From Deinandra increscens subsp. villosa (Eukaryota; Streptophyta; Magnoliopsida; Asterales; Asteraceae), in contig JBCNJP010000025.1 of assembly GCA_039602395.1 (NCBI GenBank), forward strand, positions 41,580,922-41,644,921: a stretch of DNA of 64,000 nucleotides, read 5' to 3'. The position numbers and the translations under genes were made by a program. Positions 1 through 11,817 of this stretch are shown piece after piece (within the stretch, counting starts at the first letter, position 1; each line of letters begins with the position of its first letter). The notes under the pieces were generated by a model. The model did no database searches, was not told the DNA's origin, and was given only the letters and a program-made list of their open reading frames with translations.

Positions 1-1142
1 TTCTTAAATCACATTTATGTACAAGATGCAACGCATTAAATATCCCCACACTTGAATATTTTTGTCTGAAAAAGTCCGCAATGATACCATAACCAGAGAA
101 TTGACCTTTTACTTTATTCAAAACTAGATACTCACGCGCTAAAAGTTATTACTGGTATTTCGGTCCGACTAAGCCCAACCGCTGAAAAACAAAGCCCCTG
201 AACATGCTTTATTTCAATTATCTACTAATTATGGGTCCCACACAATTAGATTCGCAGCTAGACCTACTCCCATCTCAATGCATGAATCGGCACGGGTCAA
301 ACTGGATCAGGGTTTTTTCCACCATAATCGATAAAAGCACTTATGACTTGAAAATTATGAAAAATGGAATGATAGGTGAAGATTTGAGCTTGAATCGAAC
401 TTATTTATTCCTAAACTAGGTCGAATCTCAGCCCATGGGTACATCCACCAAGTCGCGATTCGGACATGTAGTACGTAGGCCTCGAGCCTCGCACACAAAA
501 CCAACCTTACCCCCAATAGTTCATCTCCGGGGTCACTATCCCTAGAGGTAGTACGTAGGTTCGGCGGTTTATAGCACTTTATTTGATTTTTTTTTACAAT
601 TCAAAACAAGCTCAGAATGGAAGGAAATGGAAGAATGTGGCGCCACTATTTCTCGGATTTATTTAATAAAAAGATCATAGTGTGCCAAGCAATTTCCAAG
701 TCATAAACATTTTATTAAAAAAATGGTACCTATCAGCTTATTTAACAGTTTTGGCTTTGCTATTACACTAAATGCGGGAACCAACAATATTTATTACTTA
801 AAGCTTATTTAAGTAGCAAAATCAGGATTTTTAAGCTTAACAGAAATCAACTGGGCCTACCAGCACATCACTAAATAGGCGCGCTTTCAACTTTATTTAT
901 TATTAATTTATTTACAAAAAGTATCAAAAATCCAGTTTTACCTATCATTTCTCATTTTGTTGCAGACAAATTCAAGTACATTTTTGAATTTTTTTTGAAA
1001 TTTAAGCGCAAATTAACCAATTTCATGTTTTCTTCAACCGTTTCCCTCCCCACACTTGAATCGTACATCGTCCCGAATGTACGTGAATGACAAAAATAAG
1101 AACAAGGGTGAAGGAAACTGAAAACTCCCTTGATCGAAGATA

Positions 1143-1312
1143 TGCAGCTCTCGACGAATGCCAACACTGCCTGAATGAGTCGTCAGGGGCCAAAAATCTC
1201 TGAAATGGCAGAAGAAACAAATCTCGACCAGACGTGCCATTAATATGTCTCGATGATGCTCCAAAATGTAATGATGTAGAAAACAGCTCTCGACGAATGC
1301 CAAAACTGCCTC
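1143..1312. repeat. Direct duplication inside the ATH1 3' region
   Basis: The phrase CAGCTCTCGACGAATGCCAA occurs at 1143 and again at 1285, followed in both by MACTGCCT. The spacing of 142 bp suggests a local tandem duplication. Confidence 0.6.
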
Positions 1313-1717
1313 AACATATCACTAAGACAAGCACACAACAAAATGCATCAACCATAACAGATAAAAATAAAGAAATATATATAATAAAGTGTGTCAAAAT
1401 TTAAACACCCAACCCTTATACAAAATATGTCGAGTTTGTAAATGATGAATACAATAAAAGCAAAAGTAGAACTCGGATAAGGGTACAACCGGATCTGCTC
1501 AAGGCTTTGGGTCTACTGGCGGTCCTTGGAATAGAGCGGCTCGTATGCGGCGATCTCTGCTGGAACTGGCTCGCCATCGACTGGGAACGGCATATCCTGC
1601 ACATTTATCAACAACACAAGTGAGCACAATGAAAATCATGAGAAAAGTGGAAATTGGGTTTCACACGGGCAATTGTTGAAATATTTTACAAAGTAATGAA
1701 ATTTGGTCAAATGCAAA

Positions 1718-2240
1718 CGGCGGGAATGGAGATTGAGTACCCAACAACTTGCATTTGACCAGAACCAACAACGCCTGAATGAAACCTTAACACGAACCGT
1801 CCAATTGTCGTTTATGAAGTCGACGGTTCGCGTGAAACGGTCAAAGGAAACATAAATCAGGGCTGTGAATCAAGGGAATGGAGATTGAGTACCAATGATT
1901 TGTAGCCACTGAACGAGTATGCACAGTCCTCAGAAATACAAATTAGTATAATTGTAATGAAATGTGAAAGTTTTACTTCTAACGGGCCGTTCATTTATCA
2001 TTTATGAAGGGAACATCCCCAAATAAGCAAAACAAGAGAAACCCGAAGAAAACCAAGCACAAACTGCCATTTGTCATTTATGAAGAGACGGTTTGCGCGA
2101 GGACTGGTCACAAAAGCTTAGAAAACCAGTGTCTGGTCGTTTGTTTAAAAATTATGAAGTTAACGTCACACAATTTGAATTCTAATCAATCCCGAGAAAT
2201 TATACCATTCTACGGACCATTGGAATGGAGATTAAGTACC
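1718..2240. repeat. Degenerate dispersed repeats in the ATH1 3' region
   Basis: GGAATGGAGATTGAGTACC occurs at about 1724 and 1879, with one change at about 2222. TTTATGAAG-type phrases near CCGTTCG/GACGGTT words occur at about 1811, 2001, 2079 and 2151 between them. The spacing is irregular, so this is a decayed repeat block and not a clean satellite. Confidence 0.5.
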
Positions 2241-2568
2241 AAAGGCCCGCATTACGATAAAAATTTCTAGAAAATCGGACATGACCCGTTCGTTTATCAG
2301 ACTAAACCAACACTCATTTCAAGTGTTTCAATCAATCACAACATTGAAAAGTAAGAAAATATGCATCAACGGTCAACAAGAAATGAAATTACAACTAAAT
2401 AAACCTAAATTACCAAAAATAAACAAGAAATGCACAAAAACAACTTAAGTCAAAATAAGGGATCTAACAAAGCAATCAACTAAAATTAACTCTAGCAATG
2501 AACCTAATCAAAGAGAACATGAACTTAAAATTAAAATTGAACGACCTAAAATAACTAAACATATTTTT

Positions 2569-2614
2569 GGTTTTTTATTATTTTTTTATTATTATTTTTT
2601 TATTATTATTTTTT
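2569..2614. repeat. T-rich / TTA low-complexity tract
   Basis: Runs of T interrupted by (ATT)n. Simple sequence only. Confidence 0.8.
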
Positions 2615-4387
2615 ATGACATGGCAAACTAACTGAACATCAGCAAAGAAATGCTAAAAATAGAAACATGAACCTTTTGTTCGAGAAACAAAACCAACACC
2701 CAATTTGGGGTGTTCTAATCAAACGATCGATCATAATCAAGCAAATAGGCATCAAGAGCAACCAAAAATGAAATGACAACTAAACTAAGCTTAAACTAAC
2801 AATAACAATTTAATAAGAGCATTAAACGACCTAAAAAACTAAAATGAACCTAAATAGCACAACTATGAAGATGAATAATAAAACGAAACCTAAACTACTC
2901 CTAAAGCTAAAATGTAAAACGAAATGATGACGGCAGAGGATAAACTGAACCTAAATAATCTAAATGCAACAATCTAAGCAGATGAATAAGAGGGGAAATG
3001 AACAAATCTACTCCAAACTATTAGTCTAAAACAAAGCTAGCTAACACGCAACATCAAAAACGAAACCAAAAAACCATCACATTTGTCCTAAACTTCTTTC
3101 ATCATCTTAATTCACTTTGATTCTTATAAAAAAATCAAAATCTCAATATCAAGATCAAGCAACCAGAGGAAACACACTTATAATAGATCAGCTGGTAAGC
3201 ATGTGTTTAAATCAAGAAAATTATTCTTCATGGTTTAAAACATCATCATAGTTTGCAAAATCACAAAATCAAGCATCACAACTGGCTATATTTGATGAGC
3301 AGAATAAGAAAATATCCCAATAGTTCAATATCCCGATGAATGTGAGCTCAAGAACACTAACCTGGACTTATAAATTGAAAATCGAAATTAGTAGAATAAT
3401 GATGATCAGAGATGATGTTGACTCTATGGCTGCTGTCGGGGTTGTGGGTGGTGGCAGCGGCGGTTGTGGTGGGAGGCAGCAGGAGGCGTGGAGACAGAAT
3501 TCGGGTGAGGATGGAGAAGAAGAGTAGCGGCAGCTGATAGTAGGTTGAAATTGGGTATAGAGGTGGACACGGTTGTACACAGGGGTGGAGTGGTTGCTGG
3601 TCGGAGAAGGAAGAGGGGTGGCTAATAAGTCAAAGAAAAGGGAGAATGAGTGCTGGAGGGAGCGGCGGCAGAGTGAGGGTCGGCGACATCTGATTTTTAG
3701 TGATATACGGCGGTGGTTGTAATGGTAGCGGTGGAGGTGAATGGTGGCGGCATCAGGGAGGAGAGGGAAGGGGTGGGAGGGAATTAAATTAGGGCTTAAA
3801 CGAAATTTGGGGGAAAATAAGGAGTAAACCTTGATTTTTAACTTGTTGCGGGGTGTATCAGTATTTTGATTTGTGTATTGTGGTCCGCATCACCTCTGCA
3901 CAACAACTTCATTTTTCTAAAAGTGTTCTAAACCCACCATATTGCAAATTTTACAAACCCGACCATCATCAAACATCAAAATACCTATCGGGGACTGTCT
4001 AGGACTTACCAACCCTATCACAAACCTGTTTTGCTTCAATCTTTCCCTAAACGAGTCTAAAGTGCGAAGAATGCAAATTTGATCAAAGTCTTCAACTTGG
4101 CATGCATTTCCATGCTATTTCCATCCAAATGAATCTAAATTCCGCTCCGGATGTTATATCAAACCTGCAAAACTTAAAACCAAGCATAAAATGGAAAATA
4201 AAAGTATAATTGAAACCAATTTAACTAAAAATCAAGCAAAAGTCAATGTAAACTATCAATAAGTCAAACTAAGCTAAAACAAGCATATCAGGCATAAAAA
4301 TAGCGAAGTTAACTAAAAACCTAATCGGGTTGCCTCCGGTAAGCGCTAAATTTATTAACGAGTCGTCAGTCGGACCCCACCTCGCGA

Positions 4388-5979
4388 TCAGCGCGTCGGG
4401 GCTTTCAAACCTGAAACAACCTCATCATCCTTATTAACCGGACCTCCTAAGTAGTTCTTTAACCTATGGCCATTAACTTTGAATGAACCAGCATCCTCAC
4501 TCTCAATTTTGACTCTTCCGTATGGAAACACCTGTTTAACAACGTGAGGACCAGACCAGCGAGACTTCAGTTTACCAGAGAACAATATCAACCTGGCGTT
4601 GAAAATAAGAACATGGTCTCCTCGTTTAAACTCCTTCCTCCAAATGTGATGATCATGAACCCGGTTGATCTTCTCTTTGTATGCTCCCGAAGTCTCATAT
4701 GCATGGTCGTGTAACTCCTCCAACTCATGTAACTGCAGGAACCTCTCTCGTGTCGCCTCATCCAAGTCAAGGTTCATGGCCTTCAAGGCCTAATAAGCTC
4801 TATGCTCCAACTCCACCGGAAGATGACATGCCTTTCCATATATTAGCCTAAACGGTGTAGTCCCTATAAATGTCTGTAGGCTATACGGATGGCCCATAGT
4901 GCGTCATCAAGCTTTTCGGCCTAATCCTTACGGTTTTTGTTCACCATTTTCTCCAATATTCTCTTAACTCCGCAATTTGTGACTTCAACCTGCCCACTCG
5001 TCTGGGGATGATATTGTGTGGCCAATCTGTGTGTGACCCCACAACGATGCAACGCCTTCTCTATCTGTGCGTTACAAAAGTGGGTGCCACGATCGCTAAT
5101 CAATGCCTTAGTGTTGATACACGAAATGGCAATGAGATGGATCTGACGAAGACACGAAGTTTTGGTATTTTGGTCTGGTGGCCGAACTCTGGCCGAACCT
5201 TGGCCGAGCCTTGGCCGAACCTGAGGTTCGGACAGGCAGAGGAGTTCGGACATCCGTAGCTTATATATAAGTGTTTGTGTCTTTGTAATTCTGTAAGTTT
5301 TGAGAGAGAGCGAATTTTGTATGTGAGATTTCCTTTGTGTCTCTGTGTAACTCTGATTCTCTGCTAATACGAGATAAGTTTTATTTACATTTGTGTGTTG
5401 ATTTCTCACTTGTTTACGATTGTATTCGATCAATTCGACCAAACCGATCCACGATCAGTCACTTTCAAGATCCATAGAATCGATCCGTATACGATTTTTC
5501 ACTTAGGCACTCTAAACCTCGCAAACAACCTTCGTAAGAACCGAACAACTATGGCGTCATTAGTGGGGAGGGCTAGAGCCTCGACCCACTTTGAAACGTA
5601 GTCATCCGCAACTAGAATGTACTTGTTCCTGCGAGATGGCAGAAACGGTCCCATAAAGTCAATACCCCAGATATCGAAAATCTCACAAACCTGGATACTG
5701 GTCTGGGGTATCTCATATCTCCTCGACACATTGTCTGCGCACTGAGAATTGCTACATGGGCTATCATCTCAAACGCATCCCTAAAAATAGTCGGCCAGTA
5801 AATTCTCGACTCAAACTCCTTTTTCGCGGTGTAAAGCGCAGCGTAATGTCCCCCAGACGGACCCTTGTGACAATGTCTCAAAATCCGACGTGCCTCACGC
5901 CCATGACCGCATCTCCTAATCACATAATCAGCACCGATCCTATAAAGATAAGGATCCTCCCAAATGTAAGGTTTTCAAG
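4388..5979 (-). pseudogene. ATH1 integrase (broken, split by a solo LTR)
   Basis: Integrase inserts the cDNA into host DNA. Reading downward there are catalytic-core pieces with GIDFMGPFLPSRRNKYILV (first Asp) and ALISDRGTHFCNAQ (second Asp). They are followed by YHPQTSGQVEV (glutamate region) and the C-terminal domain around 4388-4786 with FKRGDHVLIFNARLILFSGK. The core is cut between the first and second catalytic Asp by the solo LTR at 5112-5501, and further frameshifts lie near 5612-5730 and 4790-4920. Family membership is clear by comparison with 56970-57878. Function is lost. Confidence 0.85.
5112..5501 (+). mobile_element. Solo LTR of a Sirevirus-like Copia element in ATH1 integrase
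   Basis: It starts TGTTGATAC, ends TTTTTCA, is 390 bp long and is flanked by the 5-bp duplication CTTAG at 5107-5111 and 5502-5506. Removing it plus one CTTAG restores homology to the uninterrupted ATH2 integrase. It carries the GGCCGAACC / GGTTCGGAC words of the SIR LTRs and a TATA-like GCTTATATATAAG near 5258. No internal region or second LTR is present, so it is the product of LTR-LTR recombination. Confidence 0.92.
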
Positions 5980-6665
5980 TCAGAAAAGAACTTTTTCTTC
6001 TAATGAAACCCGTACCCTTTCATCTTGATCCCACTCGACAAGTAGTTCGCAAAATCTGCAAAACCATGGACTCTCATCGTCATCTCTCACGCATACATAG
6101 TCGAGTAACTCATGTGGGAAATAGTCATTTATGGGCATCCCCTCGAGTTTCTCATCATCCGCGTTCTCTAAACGCGAGAGATGACCTGCCGCCACATTCT
6201 CGGCTCCCTTTTTCTCACGAATTTCAATATCAAATTCCTGCAATAGCAGGATTCATCGAATGAATCTCGGCTTAGCATCGTGTTTTCTAAACAGATACTT
6301 AATAGCCAAATGATCCGTATACACAATAGTCTAGGATAGGACAAGATATGATCATTATTTATCGAAGGCAAACACAACGGAGATTAACTCTTTCTCTGTA
6401 GTAGTGTAATTCCCATGTGCATCGTTAAGAGTTCGACTCGCATAGTAAATTGTATGAAAGTGTTTATCCATCCTCTTTCCTAAGACTGCCCCCAATGCGA
6501 AATCGCTCGCATCAGACATCAGCTCAAATAATTGCATCTAAACTGGAGCAACCATAATCAGGGCATTCACTAACCTCTCCTTCAACACATTGAATGCCTG
6601 CATGCACTCTTCACTAAACACAAATGGAGCATCCTTTTCAAGGAGCTGTGTCATCGGCCGAGAAA
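5980..6665 (-). pseudogene. ATH1 RNase H and linker (broken)
   Basis: RNase H removes RNA from the RNA:DNA hybrid during reverse transcription. At 6355-6537 the frame reads FELMSDASDFALGAVLGKR (first catalytic Asp in DASD) and NYTTTEKELISVVFAFDK (catalytic Glu). At 5980-6243 it reads EFDIEIREKKGAENVAAGHL, the typical Athila RNase H to integrase linker. Several frameshifts separate the pieces. Order and sequence agree with 57879-58595 of ATH2. Confidence 0.8.
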
Positions 6666-7640
6666 TTATCGAAAATCACGTATGAATCGACGGTAAAATA
6701 ATGCGTGGCCTAAAAAACTCCGGATGGATCTCACAAAAGTCGACGGTGGGAGTCTGGAAATAGTATCAACTTTGGCTCGATCAACCTCTAGCCCCGCCTG
6801 TGAAATCTTGTGCCCAAGCACAATACCCTCACGAACCATGAAATGGCACTTCTCCCAATTAAGCACCATGTTCGTCTCTACACATCGAGCTAGCATCCGC
6901 GCTAAGCTCGTCAAATACCAATAAAAGGAACTCCCGAAAACAGAAAAATCATCCATGAAAACCTCCATGGAGTCCACGATCGTATCATGAAAAATCGCAA
7001 CCATACAGCGCTCGAATGTCGCTGGAGCGTTACATAATCCAAACGACATTCGACGATACGCAAATGTGCCATAAGGACATGTAAATATGGTTTTCTCCTG
7101 ATCCTTCGGTGCAATGGAAATCTGGTAATAACCTGAGAAGCCGCCAAGGAAACAATAATAATTGAAACCGGCTAAACGCTCCAACATCTGATCAATGAAC
7201 AGGAGTGGGAAATGATATTTCCTTGTTGCATCGTTGAGTTTGCGATAGTCGATGCAAACTCTCCACCCTGTAACTGTGCGGATAGGTATCATTTCATTCT
7301 CCTCATTCGCCACAACTGTCATGCCCCCTTTCTTGGGCACAACCTGAACTGGACTGACCCATGGTGAATCGGAGATAGGATAGATCAATCCGGCATCCAA
7401 AAGCTTAAGAACCTCTTTCTTCACCACATCCTGAATGTTCGGGTTCAGTCGTCTCTGGCGCTGCACAACAGGCTTAAACTCACCTTCCATCAAGATCTTA
7501 TGTGTGTAGAAAGAAGGGTTAATGCCCTTAATATCTATAATCTTCCATTTAATGGCCTGTTTGTGCTCTCTCAAAATATCCAACAATCTCTGTTTCTCAT
7601 CACTCGTCAGATCCGAAGCAATGTGTAAAGTCGTGACCAT
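6666..7640 (-). pseudogene. ATH1 reverse transcriptase (open, catalytic Asp lost)
   Basis: A 324-codon open stretch covers the fingers and palm of a Gypsy reverse transcriptase, which copies the element's RNA into DNA. Visible motifs are KLLDAGLIYPISDSPWVSPV, GWRVCIDYRKLN, YGTFAYRRMSFGLCNAPATF and the FMDDFSVFG (YXDD-type) box. In motif A the usual Asp is replaced: the sequence reads FLGGFSGYYQI where Athila relatives have a D before GFSGY. The first residues after 7640 are created by the SIR2 junction, so the apparent start is not a real gene start. Confidence 0.88.
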
Positions 7641-7993
7641 TGGATCGTCTACTCGATCTAGCTATTTTGGATACAAAATGTAATTAAAATATTGTTTTTA
7701 TTCATCACAGAAGAACAATGTACAATCTGGAATTCACTCAGAGAAACACCTCACAGAACACACTTAACACTCAAACAAATGCTCAACCGATACTGAATTA
7801 CAATGTAAAACATCTATTTATACTCAGCTGTACGAACTTAAGCGAACTGCGAGTTTGTCTTGTCCGAACCCATCCGAACTATCAGTTCGGATAACACAAG
7901 TTTGTGTCAGTTCGGACTCAGTTCGTGTAGCTGCAATCTTGTACCTTCGTCTTGTTTAGATACTTAACATGAGGAACCGTATATGCACTAACA
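7641..7993 (-). repeat. SIR2 3' LTR
   Basis: Minus strand: begins TGTTAGTGCATATACGG at 7993 and ends AGACGATCCA at 7641 (353 bp). It contains the words TCCGAAC / GTTCGGA as an inverted cluster at 7860-7935 and a TATA-like GAGTATAAATAG at about 7813-7824. It is preceded by the polypurine tract GAGGGGGAGTTTG (plus-strand CAAACTCCCCCTC). Confidence 0.85.
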
Positions 7994-8518
7994 AACTCCC
8001 CCTCGGCATGTGCAGTATCTGTTCCTCCAACTAAAATGTATCTTTGAACAAACTCCCCCTCAACTTGATAGTAGCTTGATCTTAAATACTTGATGAAGCA
8101 CAGTATGTTGTTTTCATTATCAACAGCTTCAAAAGACTTGAAGTTGTGATATCCTGTTCAATCATAAATAATCTTGGCGTAAAACGTCTCTTTGAGACTC
8201 CAAGATATTGATTTTGAAAATTTGATTTATATCACGTGTCGATCAGATCGAAAACAAAGCAGAAATAAAATATTTTTAGCTTTCAGAAAGTTTATATCAA
8301 AACAAACTTGAAATCTTTTTGATTTTTCAAACTTATGCTAAAAAACACCGAAAATCTTTTTAAAATTTATGAAAAGAAATGAAATTGCAATACATACTCA
8401 AACTCTATTTATTAGTATGAGAAAGATCACTATTTGGGATCATATTGGTCATAATGCACTGAACTACACTTCAATTTCAACTAACTGAAGCTCACAAGCC
8501 ATGTTGATTGCGTGTATA
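7994..8518 (-). other. Last 0.5 kb of the SIR2 3' non-coding region, with repeated polypurine tracts
   Basis: CAAACTCCCCCTC occurs beside the LTR (about 7993-8006) and again at about 8050-8063. On the minus strand these are purine tracts that can prime plus-strand DNA. Multiple polypurine tracts are a known Sirevirus trait. The part 8171-8518 is homologous to 8872-9190 in SIR1. It ends with the target duplication GTATA (8514-8518). Confidence 0.7.
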
Positions 8519-8862
8519 TGTTGATACATGGTCTTTGATCGTCATGTGAAGTATTGAATACAAGAAGGATTCACACAATATTGCTGAGGTCCGAACTCAG
8601 GCCGAACCTCAATTTCAGACATGGCCGAACCTTGGGCCGAACCTGAGGTTCGGACCAGCGTATTTCTCTAGTATAAATATGTGAGTTTTGTGTTGTATTC
8701 AGTAACGATAACAATCTGAGCTTTCGTGTCAAACATTCTCTGTGTACTCTGTGGTTCTCTGTGGTTAATACAAAGTTTATTTGTATTTACTCTTTGTGTT
8801 TTACACGTTTACATTGATTTCTTCACGACTAAGTAGAAGATCCGCACGCTCGCACACTTTCA
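8519..8862 (+). repeat. SIR1 left LTR, in inverted orientation
   Basis: 344 bp, TGTTGATACATGG to CGCACACTTTCA, nearly identical to the reverse complement of 24308-24651, which has the same length. Both outer ends are therefore U3 ends. A TATA-like GTATAAATAT lies at 8671-8680. The CCGAACC / GGTTCGGAC word cluster lies at about 8599-8656. Confidence 0.95.
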
Positions 8863-8872
8863 AGTGGTATCA

Positions 8873-10234
8873 TCTTGGTGCAAAATGTCTCTCCGAGACT
8901 CCAAGATAGTTTGATTTTGAAAACTTGATTTTGTATTTCGTGTTGATCAATAAAAAACAAATAATAAACAAAAAATTTTTGGCTTTAAGAAATTTTATAT
9001 CAAAACACACCTAAAATCTTTTTGGTATTTTTTGATAAGAAAAGTAAAACAATACCGAATTAGACACTATTTTTGTCTTTTGTGAGAAAGATCACAACTT
9101 GGGATCATATTGGTCATAACATGCTGAACTACATTTCAATTTCGATTATTGCAGCATATAAGCCATGCCGATTGCAGATATAGTTTTTCCAACTTTAAAC
9201 TCTGGCACAATCATACTCATAACATCTGGATATGTTAAGGTATTAATTAAACTTGCATTGACCAGTGTACCCCACACTATCAGACATACTTAGATATGCT
9301 TTTCCTTATCACATTTTGTGATTTCATTTGTGATTTTAATCACACAATGATTGTAACCATGATATAGTCAACTGTGTTCCATGCAAAAAGAAATAAGAAC
9401 GTTAAATCGTCTACCTTAAGGTCGATCTTTCGATACGCAGATAAGGCCTCGGATTTAACAAAATAAGAAAATAAAACAAGTTGAAGTTGTATAACTCAAC
9501 AACAATCAGGTCGGTACTCCCGTACACGCAGAGAAAGTCCGATGAGTTATACAAAACACCAAAGAAAAAAAACAGAACGTCAAACGAACAACGATCAGGT
9601 CTGTCTTTCGACACGCAGAGAAAGTCCGATCGTTTGACAAAATAAAAAAAAATAATACAAGTTTAAATCTTTGCAAAATGAATACATGTATACACAGTGA
9701 CTTCTCATTTTAATTTTCACATATCTTTTTCTTGATATATCATGAGATATGCATCAAGATGTTGTCCACTAAGTCAAGCATCAGATTTAATGTATATCAC
9801 ATTTGTATACTTTCTGATTTGCCGAGCCTACCTTGCACATCGATCAAATGGTCTTATGGCTTTTTAATCTACTTTATCCATGAGTCAAACACTGTCAGCC
9901 AATGTACCATCATTTCCCAATCATGTCGGATACAATTTCTCATTTTTCAATGTTTTTGTCTTTTTCAAATTTCTCCCCCTAAAAATGACAACTCTATTTA
10001 TAGATTTTCATTTTTATGATTTGAAAAAACAACACACTGTTTTTGTAGTTTTGCAAAAACAAACTCCCCCTCAGAATGAGACGGAGTGAAAAATCAAGAA
10101 AAATTGATCAAACAACACAAATACTCGTAGTTTAGCATTTAATTAGAACAAATATTTCACAATCAGCAATTTTCTAATCACCGAAAGGTCTTCCTGAAAC
10201 ACCTGCTTGACACCAAAAGAAAACATTAGTTGCG
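8873..10234 (-). other. SIR1 3' non-coding region
   Basis: This stretch lies between the gag stop and the inverted LTR. It is homologous to the SIR2 region 24657-25986 plus 8171-8518. It has no pol coding in any frame. Polypurine-like tracts (plus-strand ACTCCCCCTC) occur near 10062 and 9971. The hairpin array at 9401-9638 is the main structured feature. Confidence 0.7.
9401..9638 (-). other. Three consecutive stem-loops with a shared core (SIR1)
   Basis: Units at 9401-9459, 9489-9552 and 9579-9638. The outer stems are perfect but unrelated in sequence: GTTAAATC/GATTTAAC, GTATAACTC/GAGTTATAC and GTCAAACGA/TCGTTTGAC. On the minus (sense) strand the core reads about CUGCGU, a small hairpin, then GACC. 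The small hairpins are AUC-GAAA-GAU, GUAC-GGGA-GUAC and GUC-GAAA-GAC, all GNRA-type tetraloops. Secondary structure is inferred by hand. The role is unknown. Confidence 0.7.
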
Positions 10235-10668
10235 TTAGGATCGACCCGAATCAATAGCGTCGGGTCGCCCGGTGTCTTCCACAAAGTCTTTGTTGGCCTT
10301 GGCAATAACTTTTGGTTTCCAAATTTGTAAAAGTTTTAATTTTTGATTGCAACCTGAATCAGATTCAATCGACGAACTTGATTTAGACGAAAACGATTTA
10401 AGAGTTGACTTAAGCTTTGGGGACCATGGTTCATCAAAAATTTGACCTTTGTTATCCACATATTTTGCAGTTTTGTGGATATATGCAGTCGTCGAACAAT
10501 CAGCAGCTAGATGTCCTGGTTGACGACATACATAACAAAGTCTTTCTCTAAAATTGTTTGAAAATGGTTTTGATTTTTAAGAATCAGATGAATGTTCAGA
10601 TTGAAAGTTATCAAAGAAACCATCAGAAGAATCATACATAGGAGATGGACTCCTTGAAGATGACGATC
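10235..10668 (-). pseudogene. SIR1 gag, C-terminal part with second zinc knuckle
   Basis: This is the continuation of the gag at 21097-23769 beyond the nested TRG element. The minus-strand reading has a Ser-rich stretch, then the CCHC zinc knuckle CYVCRQPGHLAADC (nucleic-acid binding, intact spacing) at about 10507-10548. The sequence DNKGQIFDEPW follows, and the frame ends with DSGRS and a stop at about 10235. One in-frame stop precedes the knuckle. In autonomous Copia elements protease would follow, but here the frame simply ends. Confidence 0.75.
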
Positions 10669-11810
10669 TGTAACATCCTAAAATTTGATAGAATACGTAG
10701 CTACTATGAATAATACATGTAATATATGTGTTAGGTAGCTAAGGGCAGAAAATGCATGTTTACCCATTACCGGGTGATAAATCGATAAACGATAACATTG
10801 CATGAATAATACACGTGTTAATTGATAAAATGAAATAAGGAAATAAAAATAATATGTGTTTTATATCAAAGATAATTGATATATATGATATTGGCATGAA
10901 AAACGTAGCTAAACGTTTATATGATAGGAATGATTGGTAACCGGGAGAAAATGTTTTTACGTGATTACCTTATATTAAATACATGTGTAAAAATATGTTT
11001 GAATAGTATGGATGCATGTGAAATATTCATTTGATGAATATATATGTAGGAATACGTACTTAGATAGCTATACATGTGAAAAATGCATGCTTAATAAATA
11101 ATAAGAAAATAGAAGGGTAGAAAGTGTAATTTATGTAAATACACAAATAAATATGTATATATATATATATTATTATATATGACCCGTACCTTCGAGAATG
11201 TTAGAAATATGTTTTGAAAGGTTGTAAGACATAAAATGATGGTTACATCAAAAGATTAGGGTTTAATATGCAAAAGATAAAAGTTGGAGGGCTAAAACTG
11301 TAATTCTTTGAAAGATATGAACGTATGTATATATATACTATCATAAGTATTCCAAAACTTAAAAAGTATTATAAAAATGCCTTAAAATGATTCGGAACAT
11401 AAAATGATGTGTATTGTAAAGTTTGAGGGGCCAAAGGTGTAAATAATAAAAAATATATATAAATATATATAAAAATATATACGTATGTATACGTATATTA
11501 TCGAGAGTGTCCCGAACCTTAGAAACTTTATTAAACATGTTTTATAATGATTTGGTGCATAAAATAGCAGTTCGGTAGAAGTTTAGGGGTTAAAAAGTAA
11601 TTAAAAAGTAGAGGGACCATTTCTGCCAAAACCTCAAAGTACCTCACGGTACACGAGGATCTCATAGCAACAGGTCGCGATACGCGAGCCGTGTCAGTCG
11701 CATATTTTGATGAACGGCTCAACTTGTAGCCGAAGTTTCACCCGTATACGCGTCGTTTCTTCGAATTAGTCACCTATCCACGTGCGCCACCCTCCTGCGA
11801 CCTTGATCAG

Positions 11811-11817
11811 TATAAAA
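11811..11817 (+). promoter_or_regulatory. Probable TATA box of the TRG LTR promoter
   Basis: TATAAAA follows a GC-rich region and precedes, by about 60 bp, leader-like sequence with AAACCCTAAA. That element is common in plant 5' leaders. The equivalent in the 3' LTR is 18348-18354. Assignment rests on context only. Confidence 0.5.

Larger units (their letters stand above)
1..4387 (-). other. 3' non-coding region of ATH1
   Basis: About 4.4 kb downstream of the integrase with no recognisable reading frame. The part at 3950-4387 is homologous to about 43910-44357, the same region of ATH2, which fixes its identity. It contains a purine/GC-rich stretch at about 3430-3790, A-rich word repeats at 2400-3060 and the repeats listed separately. 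No env-like protein is visible. Confidence 0.6.
1..7640 (-). mobile_element. ATH1: Athila-type Ty3/Gypsy element, 3' two-thirds, minus strand
   Basis: Minus-strand reading gives, from 7640 downward, reverse transcriptase, RNase H, integrase and then a long non-coding 3' region that leaves the window at base 1. The protein segments match ATH2 (56970-60716) closely in order and sequence. The integrase C-terminal motif FSGKLKSRWSGPHVVKQVF is the Athila form. The 5' part (LTR, gag, protease) is missing because SIR2 joins at 7641. No LTR of this element lies inside the window. Many stops and frameshifts show it is dead. Confidence 0.85.

Noticed and set aside
3336..3790. Gly-rich frame in the GC-rich part of ATH1 as an env-like or host gene
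   Set aside because: Short frames on both strands arise from purine-rich low complexity. No start context, signal peptide or conserved motif.
8519..8862. Independent solo LTR insertion at the left end of SIR1
   Set aside because: Its own flanks (GTATA and AGTGG) do not match, while GTATA recurs exactly at the far end of SIR1. It also carries part of the primer site.
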